64,000 nt of DNA from Oscheius sp. JU75 (taxonomy: Eukaryota > Nematoda > Chromadorea > Rhabditida > Rhabditidae): the NCBI GenBank assembly GCA_037178855.1, contig JASJZC010000005.1:6882001-6946000 (forward strand), read 5' to 3'. Under the pieces are notes generated by a model. The model saw only the letters and a program-made list of their open reading frames with translations, was not told the origin of the DNA and ran no database searches. The position numbers and the translations under genes were made by a program. Below are positions 24,710-36,594 of this stretch, piece by piece. Every line of letters begins with the position of its first letter. Within the stretch, counting starts at the first letter, position 1.

Positions 24710-25905
24710 CTGCAAAAGTGTTTTGAAGGGATAGCTGGAAGGAAAATGACTCGACGATAGAGTTGTTTTCGAGGTCAAGTAACATCGCGTTTCACACGAA
24801 AAACTATAAATCGAGTACAGTAAGAAAAGAGGTCTGCTACAATTATGGAGAAGGATGTCTTATTCTGGAAACTTCAGTAGCAGTTGAAATTAGCTCATAG
24901 CTCTAGCCTAAGTACCAAGTTTCCCCAAAAGCTGACTGAATAGTCTACGAAATGAGAGAAGTATATTGGGCTGGAAGGAAGCGGAAGTGTAACTGAGTAG
25001 GCGCACCCGAAAATAGCTAATTTTGAAACTTGAAGTGCGTCTGGTCAATAATGAACTCTCAAGTAACCACAATCTCTCTACTACTAAATCGTGATGGTGT
25101 CCATCGTCACCACGTCCTGGCATGTCAAGACAAGTCAGCTTTAGGGGAAACTTGGTACTTAGGCTATTAGAGAAGCTGCGAAGCCGCCTGTTGTCATTGC
25201 TAAGTGAAGACTAAGGGACGACGAAGACTAAGGGCTGTCGTATATTAACTGAATTTCTTTCTCAATCATCTCAAAAAATACTTTGAAAAAAAATGCATTG
25301 ATTAACTGCTACATTTTGGGCTAAGGGGTATAAAGAGGAAAAGAGAGATAGAGAGATTTAAAGAGAATAACAAGAGCATAACATCTGCAAAGTCAGGTAG
25401 CCTCAGGGCTACGGTAAATCTACCTCTAACTCTTCTTTCTGGTGGTTCTAACCCTTAGAACAGTTCTCTAGACTGATAATAGTTCTCTAGTACGTACGTC
25501 TCTGAGAATGCTAATCACTAGTGATAGTATCTGTGACATCTGTCAATTATCATGGTGGTCTGGATGTTTGAATGTTCCCACGAACGTCAGTAGATCGGTT
25601 TTCGGTTTTTGGGGAGAAGAGAGGTCAAATTGGGACAAAATGAGAACATCAAGAATACGAATACGGGTGGGCGCATTGTCATGCAAGCAGCCATTTGAAT
25701 GGCTCATGTTTCCCATAAAAATGGCTGTTTTTCTGCCAGTTGGGCCTAATCGCAGAGCTTACGAGAGTTTAATTTGGAATGTAGTAGGAGGAAGAAGGAC
25801 TGAATCTAACCACTCTTGCACAAGTGTTCAGGAGAGAATCTAATCCTCTCCTGGATATTTTTGAATGAGACCGGGCTTCTAAAGAAATCTCATCAAAATT
25901 TGCAG
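24710..25905. other. No supported gene
   Basis: Spacer between the candidate peptide and the second srd-like remnant. I searched it for the missing first transmembrane exon of the srd copy and found none. Confidence 0.4.
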
Positions 25906-27053
25906 CGTACACCGCCTCCGCTCAAATCGTATGCCGTTCTTCTGTTCAACTTTGCTCACTTTGGCTTTCTCTGCTCTTTCGGATCTCTCCTCACCCAGCA
26001 ACGGTACTGTCTCTTCCTTTTCAATGAGTAAGCAGTTACGGTTTGATGTTCTCCGGTCTGGCTGTCACCTACATGTCCAACGGAGCCTATCAGTACTCCA
26101 ACCATATGTTTGCTACTTCCTCTACTGCTGCAACAACCAACTCTTCGCCCACTCTTAATAAATTCTCCTGGTAAAAAACCAATGCCTACAAGCATCTGCT
26201 AGATCCCCTTCAGCTACCGCTACTTCATCCTGGTCAATTCTGTTCCCGAGATCAAGAGCGTCATCAAACTCTGCATTCTCGTCTACTTTCGCACCCTCAT
26301 CGTCCTGACTCACTACACCCTCCGCAACTCTCCCGAGGAAATCATCCGTAGTATCATAAAGAGCTATTATCCCGAATATAATCTCGACAGTTAGCTTGGG
26401 GTTCGACGTTACAGAAACAATAGTTTAGACGTGGTTGTGGCTGGAGACACCACTGCTCTGGAATGGTCCTGCTTCTACATGGTGTCCTTGTCCTTTCGTC
26501 TACACCGTCAGCCTGATCTTCCGTCGAAAGACTCTCGCTTATTTGGATGAGGAACTTGTCTCCGGAGACGAAGAAACAGCACAAGAAGATAATTATGATA
26601 CTAGAAAATCTAATACTTCCGTATAATTATACACGAAAGATCTTGTGCTTTGATCCCCTCGAAAAACAGGAAAGATTCAATTGCCTTGACGATTCAAGTC
26701 TGTGTCCTCATCTTCTATCATGGTGGAGCTGGGCAGTTTGCCCTAGGTGAGTTCTATACCTTCTCCGGTCCGATCATCGAACACGGGGCCATGAGCATGG
26801 AGGTAGTTTTCTCTCAAAATTCATCTACAAAGCCCAACTTTTAGATGATGTCAATGTTCACTCCCCTCTTTTCGTTGTACTTCATAACCCCATACCGTCA
26901 TGCCATGCTCGACTGGACTGGACTTAGGTACTTTTGCAAACAGTTTACAGATCAAAGATTTGTTTCAGCAAGTTTACAAACAAGAACAGTTCGACTGTGA
27001 CTCCCGTCAGCGCGGTGACTGATTCAAAGGCCAGCCTCCATGACATGACTTGA
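25906..27053 (+). pseudogene. srd-like chemoreceptor pseudogene
   Basis: The N-terminal part (RTPPPLKSYAVLLFNFAHF) is typical of srd receptors, and later blocks match the neighbour at 23310: SPEEIIRSIIKSYYPEYNL, FVYTVSLIFRRKTLAYLDE, ALTIQVCVLIFYHGG, SLYFITPYRHAMLDW, and a final exon with SSTVTPVSAVTDSK (stop 27051-27053). Decay is clear. A frameshift lies near 26100. Two consecutive TAA codons follow the LFAHS motif at the usual position of TM3-4. A deletion of about 14 nt hits TM5, and a further frameshift lies before TKKQHKK. Intron positions are conserved with the neighbour. The first exon (TM1) is absent. Confidence 0.8.
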
Positions 27054-27552
27054 ACTGCATCTCTTCAGATATATACAAAATATCTTTCCTGTCTCTGTCT
27101 TTGCAGTAATGAAAATTTATTCTTCAATATAGACACAGAAGTTCTGACTTTTGCGTTCAGAAACGTGAATTTTATGCATTTGTTGAGGGGACGGAAAGGC
27201 GGGAATTGACCGCGGACTAGCAAGTGTACAATCGTGTCTAACAAAAAACTTTTGGGGAGAGGAAAAGAGGCAGTGTTGGGGGTCCTCTATCGTATATGGG
27301 AAAGGTCACTTTAAGAAAATGCACACTGGTTTGGAGAGTAAGGCACGTGAACATTGAGAAAAGGAAACTACCAATAGATATTCTGACGGCCGGGTGGGGG
27401 AAATTGAAGCATATGGAAACATTGCAGACGATAGATTGCCACGAGAGAAGAAATGGCGCAAAACTTTTTGGAAGACCTGAAAATTGTATCGTTACCAATT
27501 ACTATTGGAAATAACAATTTGTCTTACAACCGATAAGAAAACTCACAAAGGC
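27054..27552. other. No supported gene; deb-1 3' flank
   Basis: About 500 nt downstream of both the srd-like remnant (plus) and deb-1 (minus). It probably includes the deb-1 3' UTR. Nothing else recognised. Confidence 0.4.
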
Positions 27553-30500
27553 TTAGAAGTTGGACCACATGGGTTTCCTTATCCATCGGAGACGGAGTCC
27601 TGAGTTGGTTCTGATCCTGATAGAGGCAGCCTCAGCGGCTCTGACGGTGTCCTTGACGGACTGCATCAGATTCTGAGCATTCTGTACCAACTGCTGCATG
27701 GCTTCTTCATCTTCCTCCGAACCTGAAACCACTTTTAACAACATTCAAACAAAGTTTGGTTTCGGAATATCACACTGTTATTCAAATTCGTCAACTGTTA
27801 ATTGGTTCAAGTCAAGGTTTGAGCACGCGGCGTTCCAATTAATATTTACCCTCAACTGGCTGTCCGTAGGGTCCGACTTGGCCTGAAAAGATTTTATCAC
27901 CTAAGTTTCCGCAGTTTCTACAACTCGCAAGAGCTTTAGAGCGGCAGCAGAAACTTTGTCTGTTTGCGCTCACGCTGACGTACTAACACCTGAACACATC
28001 GCGTGTAAATTCCCGCCAACGTTTTTACGAGAGAGCGAGAGACTGAACGCTGAGATCAAGAAGACTTACTGGAAGATCCGAGCATGGTAGCCTTGACAGT
28101 GGAACAGATGTGGAGCTGGGTGGCGATGGTGGGAATACGCTCGGCTACTTGGAGCAGAGCCTGAAAAGGATGATTAAATCTGTGAAATGTGGAGCATTCA
28201 AAGGACCAACGGGATAAGAAGAATGCTAGTAAAACTGATAACGGTTTGAATAGGAAAGAGTTTAGCAAACTTGTCACTCTAAACTTAGACATGTGACCCT
28301 AAACGTGACATTTGTTAGGAAACCAACTGATGTAAGAGCGAGAGAGGAATGTTTTTCAACTTCGTTCTATTCACCATTCTCATCTTGATGTCCGTGCAGA
28401 GACGAGCTAGCTGAACGGCTAGCCTGGTGACTTCCTCGCTGGAGTTGGCAATGGCCTTGGCACAGTCGATGAGATCCTTCTTGGTTCCTCCCTCTCCTCG
28501 GACCAGCTGAGAGAGTCTAGCCATCAGGATGGCCATTCTCTTGGCAGCAGCTACGATGTCGTTCTCTTGACTGGACCACTGCTTCAGCTCCTAAATACTT
28601 TTTTCAAACCCCATTTATGTCAAACAAACATTGTGGAGATTGTGAGCTGCGGAAAGAATGGGATGATGAGAGGCCTGAGGCAAAGGATACCTCTCCCAGA
28701 AGGCACGAGTCTCTTCCTCTTCGTCATATTCTGGAGGAGGTGGTGGACGAGGAGGGGGAGAGATTTCGACCGGGGGAGGTGGTCGAGGAGGAGCGGGGAT
28801 CTCTTCTCTGATCAGAACCTTGTTGTGGACTACAGGAGGAGTAGGAGCCTGAGCGGCAACCTGTCTGATAACCTCATTGCGCATCTGAAGACATGGTTTG
28901 TTGGTTAAACTTTCTCAAATACTTGGTTTCCGTAAGGAGAAGCTCCGCGATCGTGGAAGGAGGCGGAAGAGTGACGTCCGTTCATGGGAACACCGGCGAT
29001 GGCATCACCGACATTTCTGACGGAGTCGAGGAGATGGTCATTGGCTCCACGCCACTGCTCGGCAGCTCCACCGTCCCGAGGGTTCATCGCCACATGCTTG
29101 GCCTGATTGACCATGGGAGGAATAGCTATAAGACAGTTATTGTAACTAGGTTTGTTCAATAGTCCCAACTAACCCAAGGTTGAGTTCAGAAACTCGTCAA
29201 AACTCTTATCGCTAGGAATAAACGGGGAAGGCATGCTGACAACAACCGAGGTAATGGTTAGAGGGCGAGCGCCTCCCCGGAGGCCAGAGGGCAGCTGTGT
29301 TTTCACACCCACCCACGCAGTTTAAATTTTCCGGTGACGCAGGTAAAGACACCGACAGAGCATTAAAGAAGAACACCCCAGGTCAGTTTTGCCGCTTAGT
29401 ATCAAAACGCTTTGCTCAAAGTGGGGGCTTCTGAACAATCTACAGTATCCAATACTATAAATGATGGAGAATGGACTGAAGCCTAAGTTTTAAGAAGGAA
29501 CGATGTTCTGTCCCAGCTCCCTAACGAACCTGTTCTTCCGCCAATAAATACAATGGGGTTGAAGGGTACATAGCGCAGCTCATAGGTCTCAGAATAACGC
29601 TCATCGGACTCGTTATCGTACTCGTCCGAGTCATAATAGTCAGTAGAATAGCGGGATGGCATTGAGCTACGTTCTCTCGCCAGGTCGAGGGCAGCTTACC
29701 GGAATGAAGTTGCGCGGCCGCTGTGTTTACTCGGTCGATGAAAGCGGGCTCCTCCGAGTTGTCCGCCTCGTTCTTCGCCGTCATCAGCACGCGATTTCCA
29801 AGACGAGCAATCTGAACCATTTAATGTTTTGTTGTACCAAGTTTGAGGACAAACCTGTGAAGTGTTGTCAACCATTCCTTGAGGGAAGGCGTTGCCGATC
29901 GAATCCTCACAACGGTTGGTGTACCTCCTCATGGCAGTCTCTGAAGCACGAATAAACTCGCCCGTATCAATGGCATCATCAACATGACTACGGAGACGAT
30001 GAAGAGCATCTCCGTACTGTCTGTGCAAGTTCTCAAAGTGCTGCTCGACCATGTCGTTGCTGTTGTGAAGACGAATCTTTCCAGCATTGACCAGCTGAGG
30101 GGTCATCTGATCGATCTTCTCGGCAGTGTCAAGAATGGCTTCGACAGTCTTCTTGCTCCTGGATGGACCACAGGTGGCAACGAGTCTGGCGGTACTGGTC
30201 ATGCTTCCAGAATGTTCTCGGAGACGAGTAGATTTGTCGTGGAAGTTGGGCTCACGGTTAGGCATGCTCATGTCGGCGTGGACAGCCTCAACGAACTGCT
30301 TCAGAGGAGTGCTGATGTCGGCAAAGTCTTCGACCTGAAATCAATGCAGCTGGCCTCTAACAGGGCAAAACTTACAACTCTCTCGGTAAGGATCTTCTTC
30401 ATGAAGTCTCCAAGCTCCCGGAGCTTGTCCTTCAACTGCTGACGGATAGCATGGGCTTCGGGACTATTTCCGAGTCCACGACGCTCAAGATCTGCAAGTT

Positions 30501-33500
30501 GGTCAGCAAGACGATTGATGTCATTGCAGAGATTGAGCAGACGATTACGATCCTGAGGATTGAGTTTGTCGGCAAGACGAGCAGCATCTTGGGTCATCAT
30601 CTTGATTGCTTGGAGTCCAAGACCGCCGTCATTGACACCAGGATTGTCGAGCCACCTGAGAGCCTGTTCCAGACGACCGGCAGCGGTATGAGCTGGGTTG
30701 GCTCCTCCCTGTCTTTGGGCATTCATGAGAGCATCAGGCAGTTGCCCAGAGCTGGCTTTAGTCCCGACCAGAGCCTTGAGCTTCTCAGCACAGCTGATGG
30801 CAATTCCTTCGTTGTTTCTAAACTTTGACCGTTTGATTGAATATTTATGACCAACCCTCCGTTATTGCGGATCTCACAAAGACTGTCGGTCAGAGAAGAA
30901 ATCTCCTGGATGGATCTCTTGATGACATAGCTGTCTTCGGGAAGGGCACGGGCAGAAATCTTCTCAGCATAGTCAAGAATGCGACGGATGGCCTTCTCTC
31001 CAACAGCTCCCGGACGACCACGAGGATCTCCTAGCCAATCAAGAGCGGCAGTGAGCAGACTCTTGGCAGCAGAGAGGGCCTTTCTCATGACGGTCACGTT
31101 GTCAGCATCCCATTCGTCCTCATCGTAGGTGGTCAACTGAAGAACACGGATGATCTCGTTCATCTCGTCGGTCATTCGGGCCCCGAGGTAGTTTCTGTTT
31201 TCGGCGGCTTCGGCAACTCCGCGTCCAGAGTCATGACTGAGTTGGATGAAGATTTTCATGGCACAAATGAGAATGGGAGCGAGAGTCTTCAGCTGATCCA
31301 GACAGCGGACCAAGATCTCTCTGTGGACCTGGTGCGTGAGTTCCTGCTGACGACTGTTGACATCAGAAGTGACACGAGACAGCCAGGGAGAGATATCCTT
31401 GACAAACTGGGCCAGATCGTCCATTCCTTCAATGACTTCAGCTACGGCTAGATAGTCGAGAACCTTTCGGCAACAGCGGATGATCTTGCGCACCTAAAAC
31501 TCTTCTATGGAAGATTCTGAACAACTGAGCTTACCTCAGACTCGTCGAAGCAAAGAAGGAGTGCAGAAGTTCCCTGAAGAATACCGCGAGCTCCATCGAT
31601 CAGCTTCCGTCTGGCGGGAACGGAGTAAGGATCAGGCTGAAAGACTCAATCGTAATCAAAAAAGATTTCGAACCCACTCTGAGCATAGCACAGGATTCTT
31701 CCAGAAGCTTCGAACTGTTTTCTACCCTCTGAAGAGCTGGGGGCATGTCCTGGCGGAGAATCTGGTCATCGGAATGGTTCACAGTGTCATAACCAACCTG
31801 AAAGATGCTTTCATTTGGAAACGAGAAGAAAGAACTCGGTGGCTGTTAATAGTTTCAATGCGGCGAAACTGACGGTGGTAGGCGCGCTCGTGGCGCACGC
31901 GCATCGGTCCGAGCCTCCCGTTGTAGACTCTTCCGCTTTCTTTCGCTCTGCGCACCGGCCAGTTGCATTTACATCAAATATGTAAACAGATGCTCTGTTC
32001 TTCTTGCCAATAAAAAAGAAGTGCTATATTTTTTAAATACAGTATTTATTATATCATTTTTTCGCTTTTTAAGTACTACACATGCAAATACCTAAAAGAA
32101 AATTTTGTTAGTGGTCTCTATCTGTTCCACGTCAGCATATCTGGGTGCTGGAGGGAAAAAGATGAGAAAAAACGCGCTTGTTCCATAACAGAACAAGTGT
32201 CTATAGAGTCTGGATACCAAATCACATCTCGCTTATCTGGAGAGTAGCAAATGTTAGTTTGCAGAAGTAGAGAGTTTCAGTCAAAAATAGTCGGGAGTGT
32301 TCTGTCACTCCCTGTTATGACTCCACTGTGCCCCATAAAATGACTCCCAAGTGTCCGTCTTTTTGCCCTCGCACAGGTGTTGCATGAATCGTTGCTACAG
32401 CTGGATTACAACGCGATTTCATAGCTCAACTGAAAGAAAAACTCACGTCGATGAGATTGGCAACAGCCTTAGAGACCATGCCCACGGGCCTGGTGAGATC
32501 TGGCATTGCGTTTCCATCTTCAGCCTCTTCATGGAGAATCACGAGACGGGAGACCTGAACACTTTTGTGTATTTTTTTTTCTAGAAACTGAATGGAAATG
32601 ACACAGAAAAGAAGACAAAAGGCATAGGACATACACACTGGCCGTTGTGCCCTTTGGGCAACATGAGCTGGCAGACGGGACAGTCATCGTGAGTGACACG
32701 TTGCTGGATCGTGTCGGGGAAGATGAACTCAGGAATGGAACGACGACTACTTGCTCTGGATAAGTTGCCAGTCGAATAGCCGTTCTGTACATGTCCGTTG
32801 GACATTTTAGCCTCGGCATTCTTCTCGGCCACAGCCAACACATAGTGGAGCTAGAAACGTGGACAATTGGACTAAAACACGAGAAAGACCATGCTACGGT
32901 AGAAGGGTTTATATAAAAAGTTGGGAACAACACACACTCTGGTTAGCTGATCGTGCTCGAAGTATAAGTTTGGAGCATAGCTTCGTGATTTTGCCATTCT
33001 TTTCAAGTTATACAATTTTCAGATTGTCTGGATACTTTTAGCTCTGAGGATTAGGTGTTACAGAAGCTTATCAGCAGTTTCAATCAGGGCTTAGTTTTGT
33101 GCAAATAAAGTATCTCCATCCTTATTTTAACTGCCTGCAGTGGACAGCCCTATTGTCGCCTGAAAAAGCCTAATCGACTGATCATTTGTCTTCGTCTGAC
33201 ATTTTATGTCTTTCCGCCGCGTGAAACAAAAAATTCCATGCATGCGCGTGCGGATGTTTGCAGAAAGGTTGGACAAACACTGACTGTGTCTCGTAAGTTG
33301 TCAATTTACGAGATGCCAAAAGGGTGGTCTGTTTTTTGTGATCGTTTCTGCATTTTCACTGTCTTCCGATTGAACCGGGTAGTCAGGTAGGATTGTTCAG
33401 CGTAAGACCGTTCCTCGTCTCTCTACAGAAAGAAGAATTTCGTCCAGAACAGTGCCCTCCAAAAAAGGAACGTCTATTTTTACCCTTCTTCCATCCAAAA

Positions 33501-34445
33501 GTGCTTCTGGCTCTCTGGAAAACCCAGGAGGAGGCGAGCCGTTTGGTGTTTGAGCCGGCCTCTTGAGCAGAGCATCTCTCAAACACCGGGACCTGGCGGG
33601 GAGTCGGGAAAAGTGCCAACAAACTATTGCGACTCCATGAAAAACGTCTATATCGAAAAGAGCCTTTCCAGTTCACAGCTTTTGACCCACGAAAGAGCGG
33701 TTTATAGACCGCCGACCGCTATATTTAACGTGTAGTAAAGCAAGCCGGCGGCTGGCACCCACGCGCTGACCCGAACAACGGCCAGGAACACCTAGGGAGG
33801 TCAATTGGGGACAACAAAAACAGAAGATGAGATGATGACAGCTGACACTTTGGAAGAGATCGAAAGTTGTTTGGAGGTCAAGCTTCTGATAAGAGTTTTG
33901 TGTAAATACCTATTGGAAGTTGCACCTCAGATTCAGGAAAAATCGAGTGAAACACTTGGAACAATGTCTCACAAAAAATATATCCATGAAATAAAAGCAA
34001 GAGGCACAAAACAGAAAACACCGATTCTAATGTGGTTGACATTTGAAAATTGCCCAATATATAGGTTGTCGAGAATTTCCCACGGTTGCCAGCGGAAAAC
34101 GCCAAAAGTAGCGAATAATCAAAAAAACACCTGATTATCAGGATCTTTCCTAAACATGTTTCAATTTAGTCTCTCCTTAGAAATCCAAACGCTCTCTCTA
34201 AAAAAAACCTCTTCTCTAGGCTAATCAGGATTAGCACAGCATAAACAAACGGAGGTTCTCATATTTCAGTGTCCTTGATTGATGAAAACACTTCCGAACA
34301 AAAGGCGAGGAATATTAGTCAGAAATGAGGCAAAACGACAGGAAAGAAAAATAGCACAGAGAAGAGAAAAAATATTCGAGGAACTAACCTGTTGAGCGAC
34401 GGGCTCGAGAATACTCTCGATGGTTTTAGTGTGGAATACCGGCAT
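27553..34445 (-). CDS. deb-1: Vinculin (DEB-1)
   Basis: Links integrin and cadherin adhesion sites to actin, in worms at muscle dense bodies. Fourteen exons: 34445-34389, 32554-32447, 31797-31678, 31636-31535, 31493-30856, 30817-30376, 30334-29855, 29811-29700, 29125-28923, 28884-28630, 28590-28375, 28160-28070, 27882-27850, 27722-27553. They sum to 1008 codons plus stop, close to the C. elegans protein as I recall it. It starts [18 protein letters not shown] / [14 protein letters not shown], with the same first intron position as vertebrate vinculin. Other landmarks are [29 protein letters not shown], the proline-rich hinge ([20 protein letters not shown]) and the actin-binding tail ending [13 protein letters not shown]. 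Intron 1 is 1.83 kb and intron 2 is 649 nt; most others are about 40 nt. A 33-nt microexon codes for part of the tail. Confidence 0.95.
29530..29662 (-). CDS. Candidate alternative first exon of deb-1 (tail-only isoform)
   Basis: Inside the 574-nt intron between deb-1 exons 8 and 9 lies an ATG-started open exon of 44 codons plus one base, ending in a donor (CAG/GTTCGT). Its phase joins correctly to exon 9 ([11 protein letters not shown]). The product begins [20 protein letters not shown] and is acidic and Tyr-rich. No acceptor of workable length joins it to exon 8 in frame, so it fits an alternative promoter giving a vinculin hinge plus tail protein. This is inference from open frame and phase alone. 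Confidence 0.4.
32635..32850 (-). CDS. Unexplained in-frame exon inside deb-1 intron 1
   Basis: An open 216-nt exon (72 codons, phase 0 at both ends) lies between acceptor TTTCTAG and donor TGT/GTATGT, on the deb-1 strand between deb-1 exons 1 and 2, which are also joined in phase 0. It encodes an Ala/Glu helix ([15 protein letters not shown]), a Ser/Arg patch ([14 protein letters not shown]) and a Cys/His motif ([16 protein letters not shown]). Insertion would break vinculin helix 1, so an alternative N-terminus or a nested gene is more likely than a constitutive exon. I do not recognise the family. Confidence 0.4.
33409..33582 (-). CDS. Possible second exon of the deb-1 intron-1 module
   Basis: An open frame ([20 protein letters not shown], then [20 protein letters not shown]) ends at a donor (ACG/GTCTTACG) in phase 0, matching the phase-0 acceptor of the 32635-32850 exon downstream. 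Its 5' boundary is not resolved; no in-frame ATG precedes it, so it would need an upstream exon or a non-ATG start. Composition looks coding, but this rests on one frame and one donor. Confidence 0.25.
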
Positions 34446-36594
34446 CTTTCTCTTCTTCTTCCACTAGTTCATATTACTGAAAAAAAGAAATGTTTAGAGA
34501 GAAATCAGAGAATGAGTTGTAACATAAATCGAGGAATACACGTGTCTTGTGAATGCGGGAAAAATACAAGCTTCCATGACTATCAGATCGATTCTCTCGA
34601 AAAAGAAAGATAAGAGTTGCAATGTTTTCTATACATATCCCGGTGGCGGTCGAGGGGGGACAGGAGGCGAGATAAAAGACGTAGATAACGGGTGTTGCGG
34701 CCTGTGGAAGGCGATGAAAAAAGCCGTCGGGAGTTTTTCATTTCGGGCCGAGGGGAGATGGGTCGAAGAGATGTCAATGACTTAATGAGATGCATAAAAC
34801 CATGACAGGGCGCCAAAAGGCTTGAAGGACAAAGAGAATAAGAGAGGGCGACATGGGAGAATCTCGTATCGCGTGGGAGAGTAGATGAGAATCAGCTGGA
34901 GGGGGGTCCGAGACCAATAAAATGCAGTGTGGTCTATGTGTGTTGGGATGTTTATTTATTGCGCACTCAAGCATTCAAGGCCATGCTTTTGGGCTTGAAG
35001 AAACTTTTCGAGAAATTCAAAGAAATTGGTGGTTTTCACTGGAAAGAGAGGTATTCTTCGGACAAGCAGGTCCTCGCTGACTCAAGACGAAAATGAAGGC
35101 AAAGGAAGCAAAGTTTTATAAAATACGATCTTGCCAAAAAAAACATGTTTCAATGAAAAATTCAAAAAACTACCCAAATCAATAAGGATCAATAAGTGAC
35201 TTGGGGGATGTGGGTGGATTAGTCCGATCTCTTGGCGGCGCGTCGGTGAGGCAAGTCGAGGATTGGCACGCCCTACAAAAGTGTAAAAAGGCGGCCGGCT
35301 GGTCCCCCGCACTCTGCGTCCCTGACAGCCGGCTGTCCACAGCAGCCCCGAGGCGGGAGAGGAGTTGACGGGAGAGGAAGAAGGGACTCACTCTCCCTCC
35401 TATGCAAATGCAAGGACCCCTCGCGCGCGCTAAGTCCATTACAGCCACGCGTTCACTTATTGTGTCTCTCCTCCCAGTACTCAAACACGTCGGATAACAA
35501 TAGGGAAAACCACGGAAGCGGATGACTGCGTCTCTCCCGCTAACCCCGAGGTCCCACACCCGTGTAGGAATCTCTCTTGTGAATGACATGAGGGCGGCCT
35601 ACTGTTTGGCAGGAATCTCTTGGAAAAGATGGATGGACTCAAATGGCACCGATGGGGAACAAACAAACAGCTAGAGGTTGCGACTAAAATTGCCAGGTCG
35701 AGAGATTGACAAACTGCTCATTAATGTGTTGTGTCGGGACAAGAAAAAGAACTGCTTTTTTTATTGGAATAGCTCTGGAAGCGTTAGGTAAAGAGGACCC
35801 CTCAAAAAATTAAGTGATTCAGATCAATATGTCATCTCGACTACTAACTAGAAGGGTTTGGCTTCCAATCGTAAACGGGCCACCAGAACTGAATAGGAGA
35901 TGATAACCGGGAAGTCCGAGGTCGTAAAACAAAGACTACCGATTGAGGTTAATAACTGGAAAGGGAGGGGTCTGGTGCAAGTTTTTCGGGATGGAATGCG
36001 TGTGGCGTGGCAGGGGACATCTAGCCAGCCGAAAGCCGCCCCCGAAGAGAACACTGATCATGCCTGATAGGCTAGTTTATCAATGCTTTTCTGTCTACAT
36101 TCACACTTTCCGTAAACATTTAGTCGGCCATGTTTGCAGAAACATTCCTGTTTCTCCATTTAACTCGAAGTTTTGTCTCTCGGCAGATGACCAAGGCTGC
36201 CAATATTGAGAGCTGACTCACGCTTTCCGTTTCTTTTGAGAGAGAAATACGGAAGAAGTTGCTTCTTGCCAAAGGTCGTCGGGAAAAACAATTCTAGAGG
36301 TCACCGCTGGGAAGAACACAAGTTGTCAGCTGTCGCCGATTTTGGGGACAGCTGGCTGATGTTTTGCACAGAAGGATGCCCGATGCAAGTTAATACGGGC
36401 GAGACTGACCAAGGAGGTGGAGTCAGAAGAAAGACAGGGAAGGGAACTTCGAATTGTCGGATCCTTTTATACACGGCTATGTGTCATAACGAGGCGGAGG
36501 AAATAACGTTTGCTTTAGCATAAATGCAGAGTTCAAAATGGGCATTCTATTAAAGTTTATACATTGAAGTTAAAGCTGTGGCTTGACCCATTTG
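34446..36594. other. deb-1 upstream region, no supported gene
   Basis: About 2.1 kb between deb-1 (start 34445) and the 3' end of the SLC1 gene, both on the minus strand. It should hold the deb-1 promoter and 5' UTR. GC-rich patches near 35.3-35.5 kb give long chance frames that I do not accept as genes. Confidence 0.45.

Noticed and set aside
29260-29290. GCCTCCCCGGAGGC hairpin in a deb-1 intron
   Set aside because: Short GC palindrome with no terminator or structured-RNA meaning in a eukaryotic intron.
33383-33676. Second minus-strand frame of 97 codons overlapping the deb-1 intron module
   Set aside because: Arg/Ser-rich and without matching splice phases; I kept only the alternate frame that ends in a usable donor.
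35179-35666. 136-codon minus-strand frame upstream of deb-1
   Set aside because: GC-rich region with many Cys/Arg; no domain and no exon chain. Probably a chance frame in promoter DNA.
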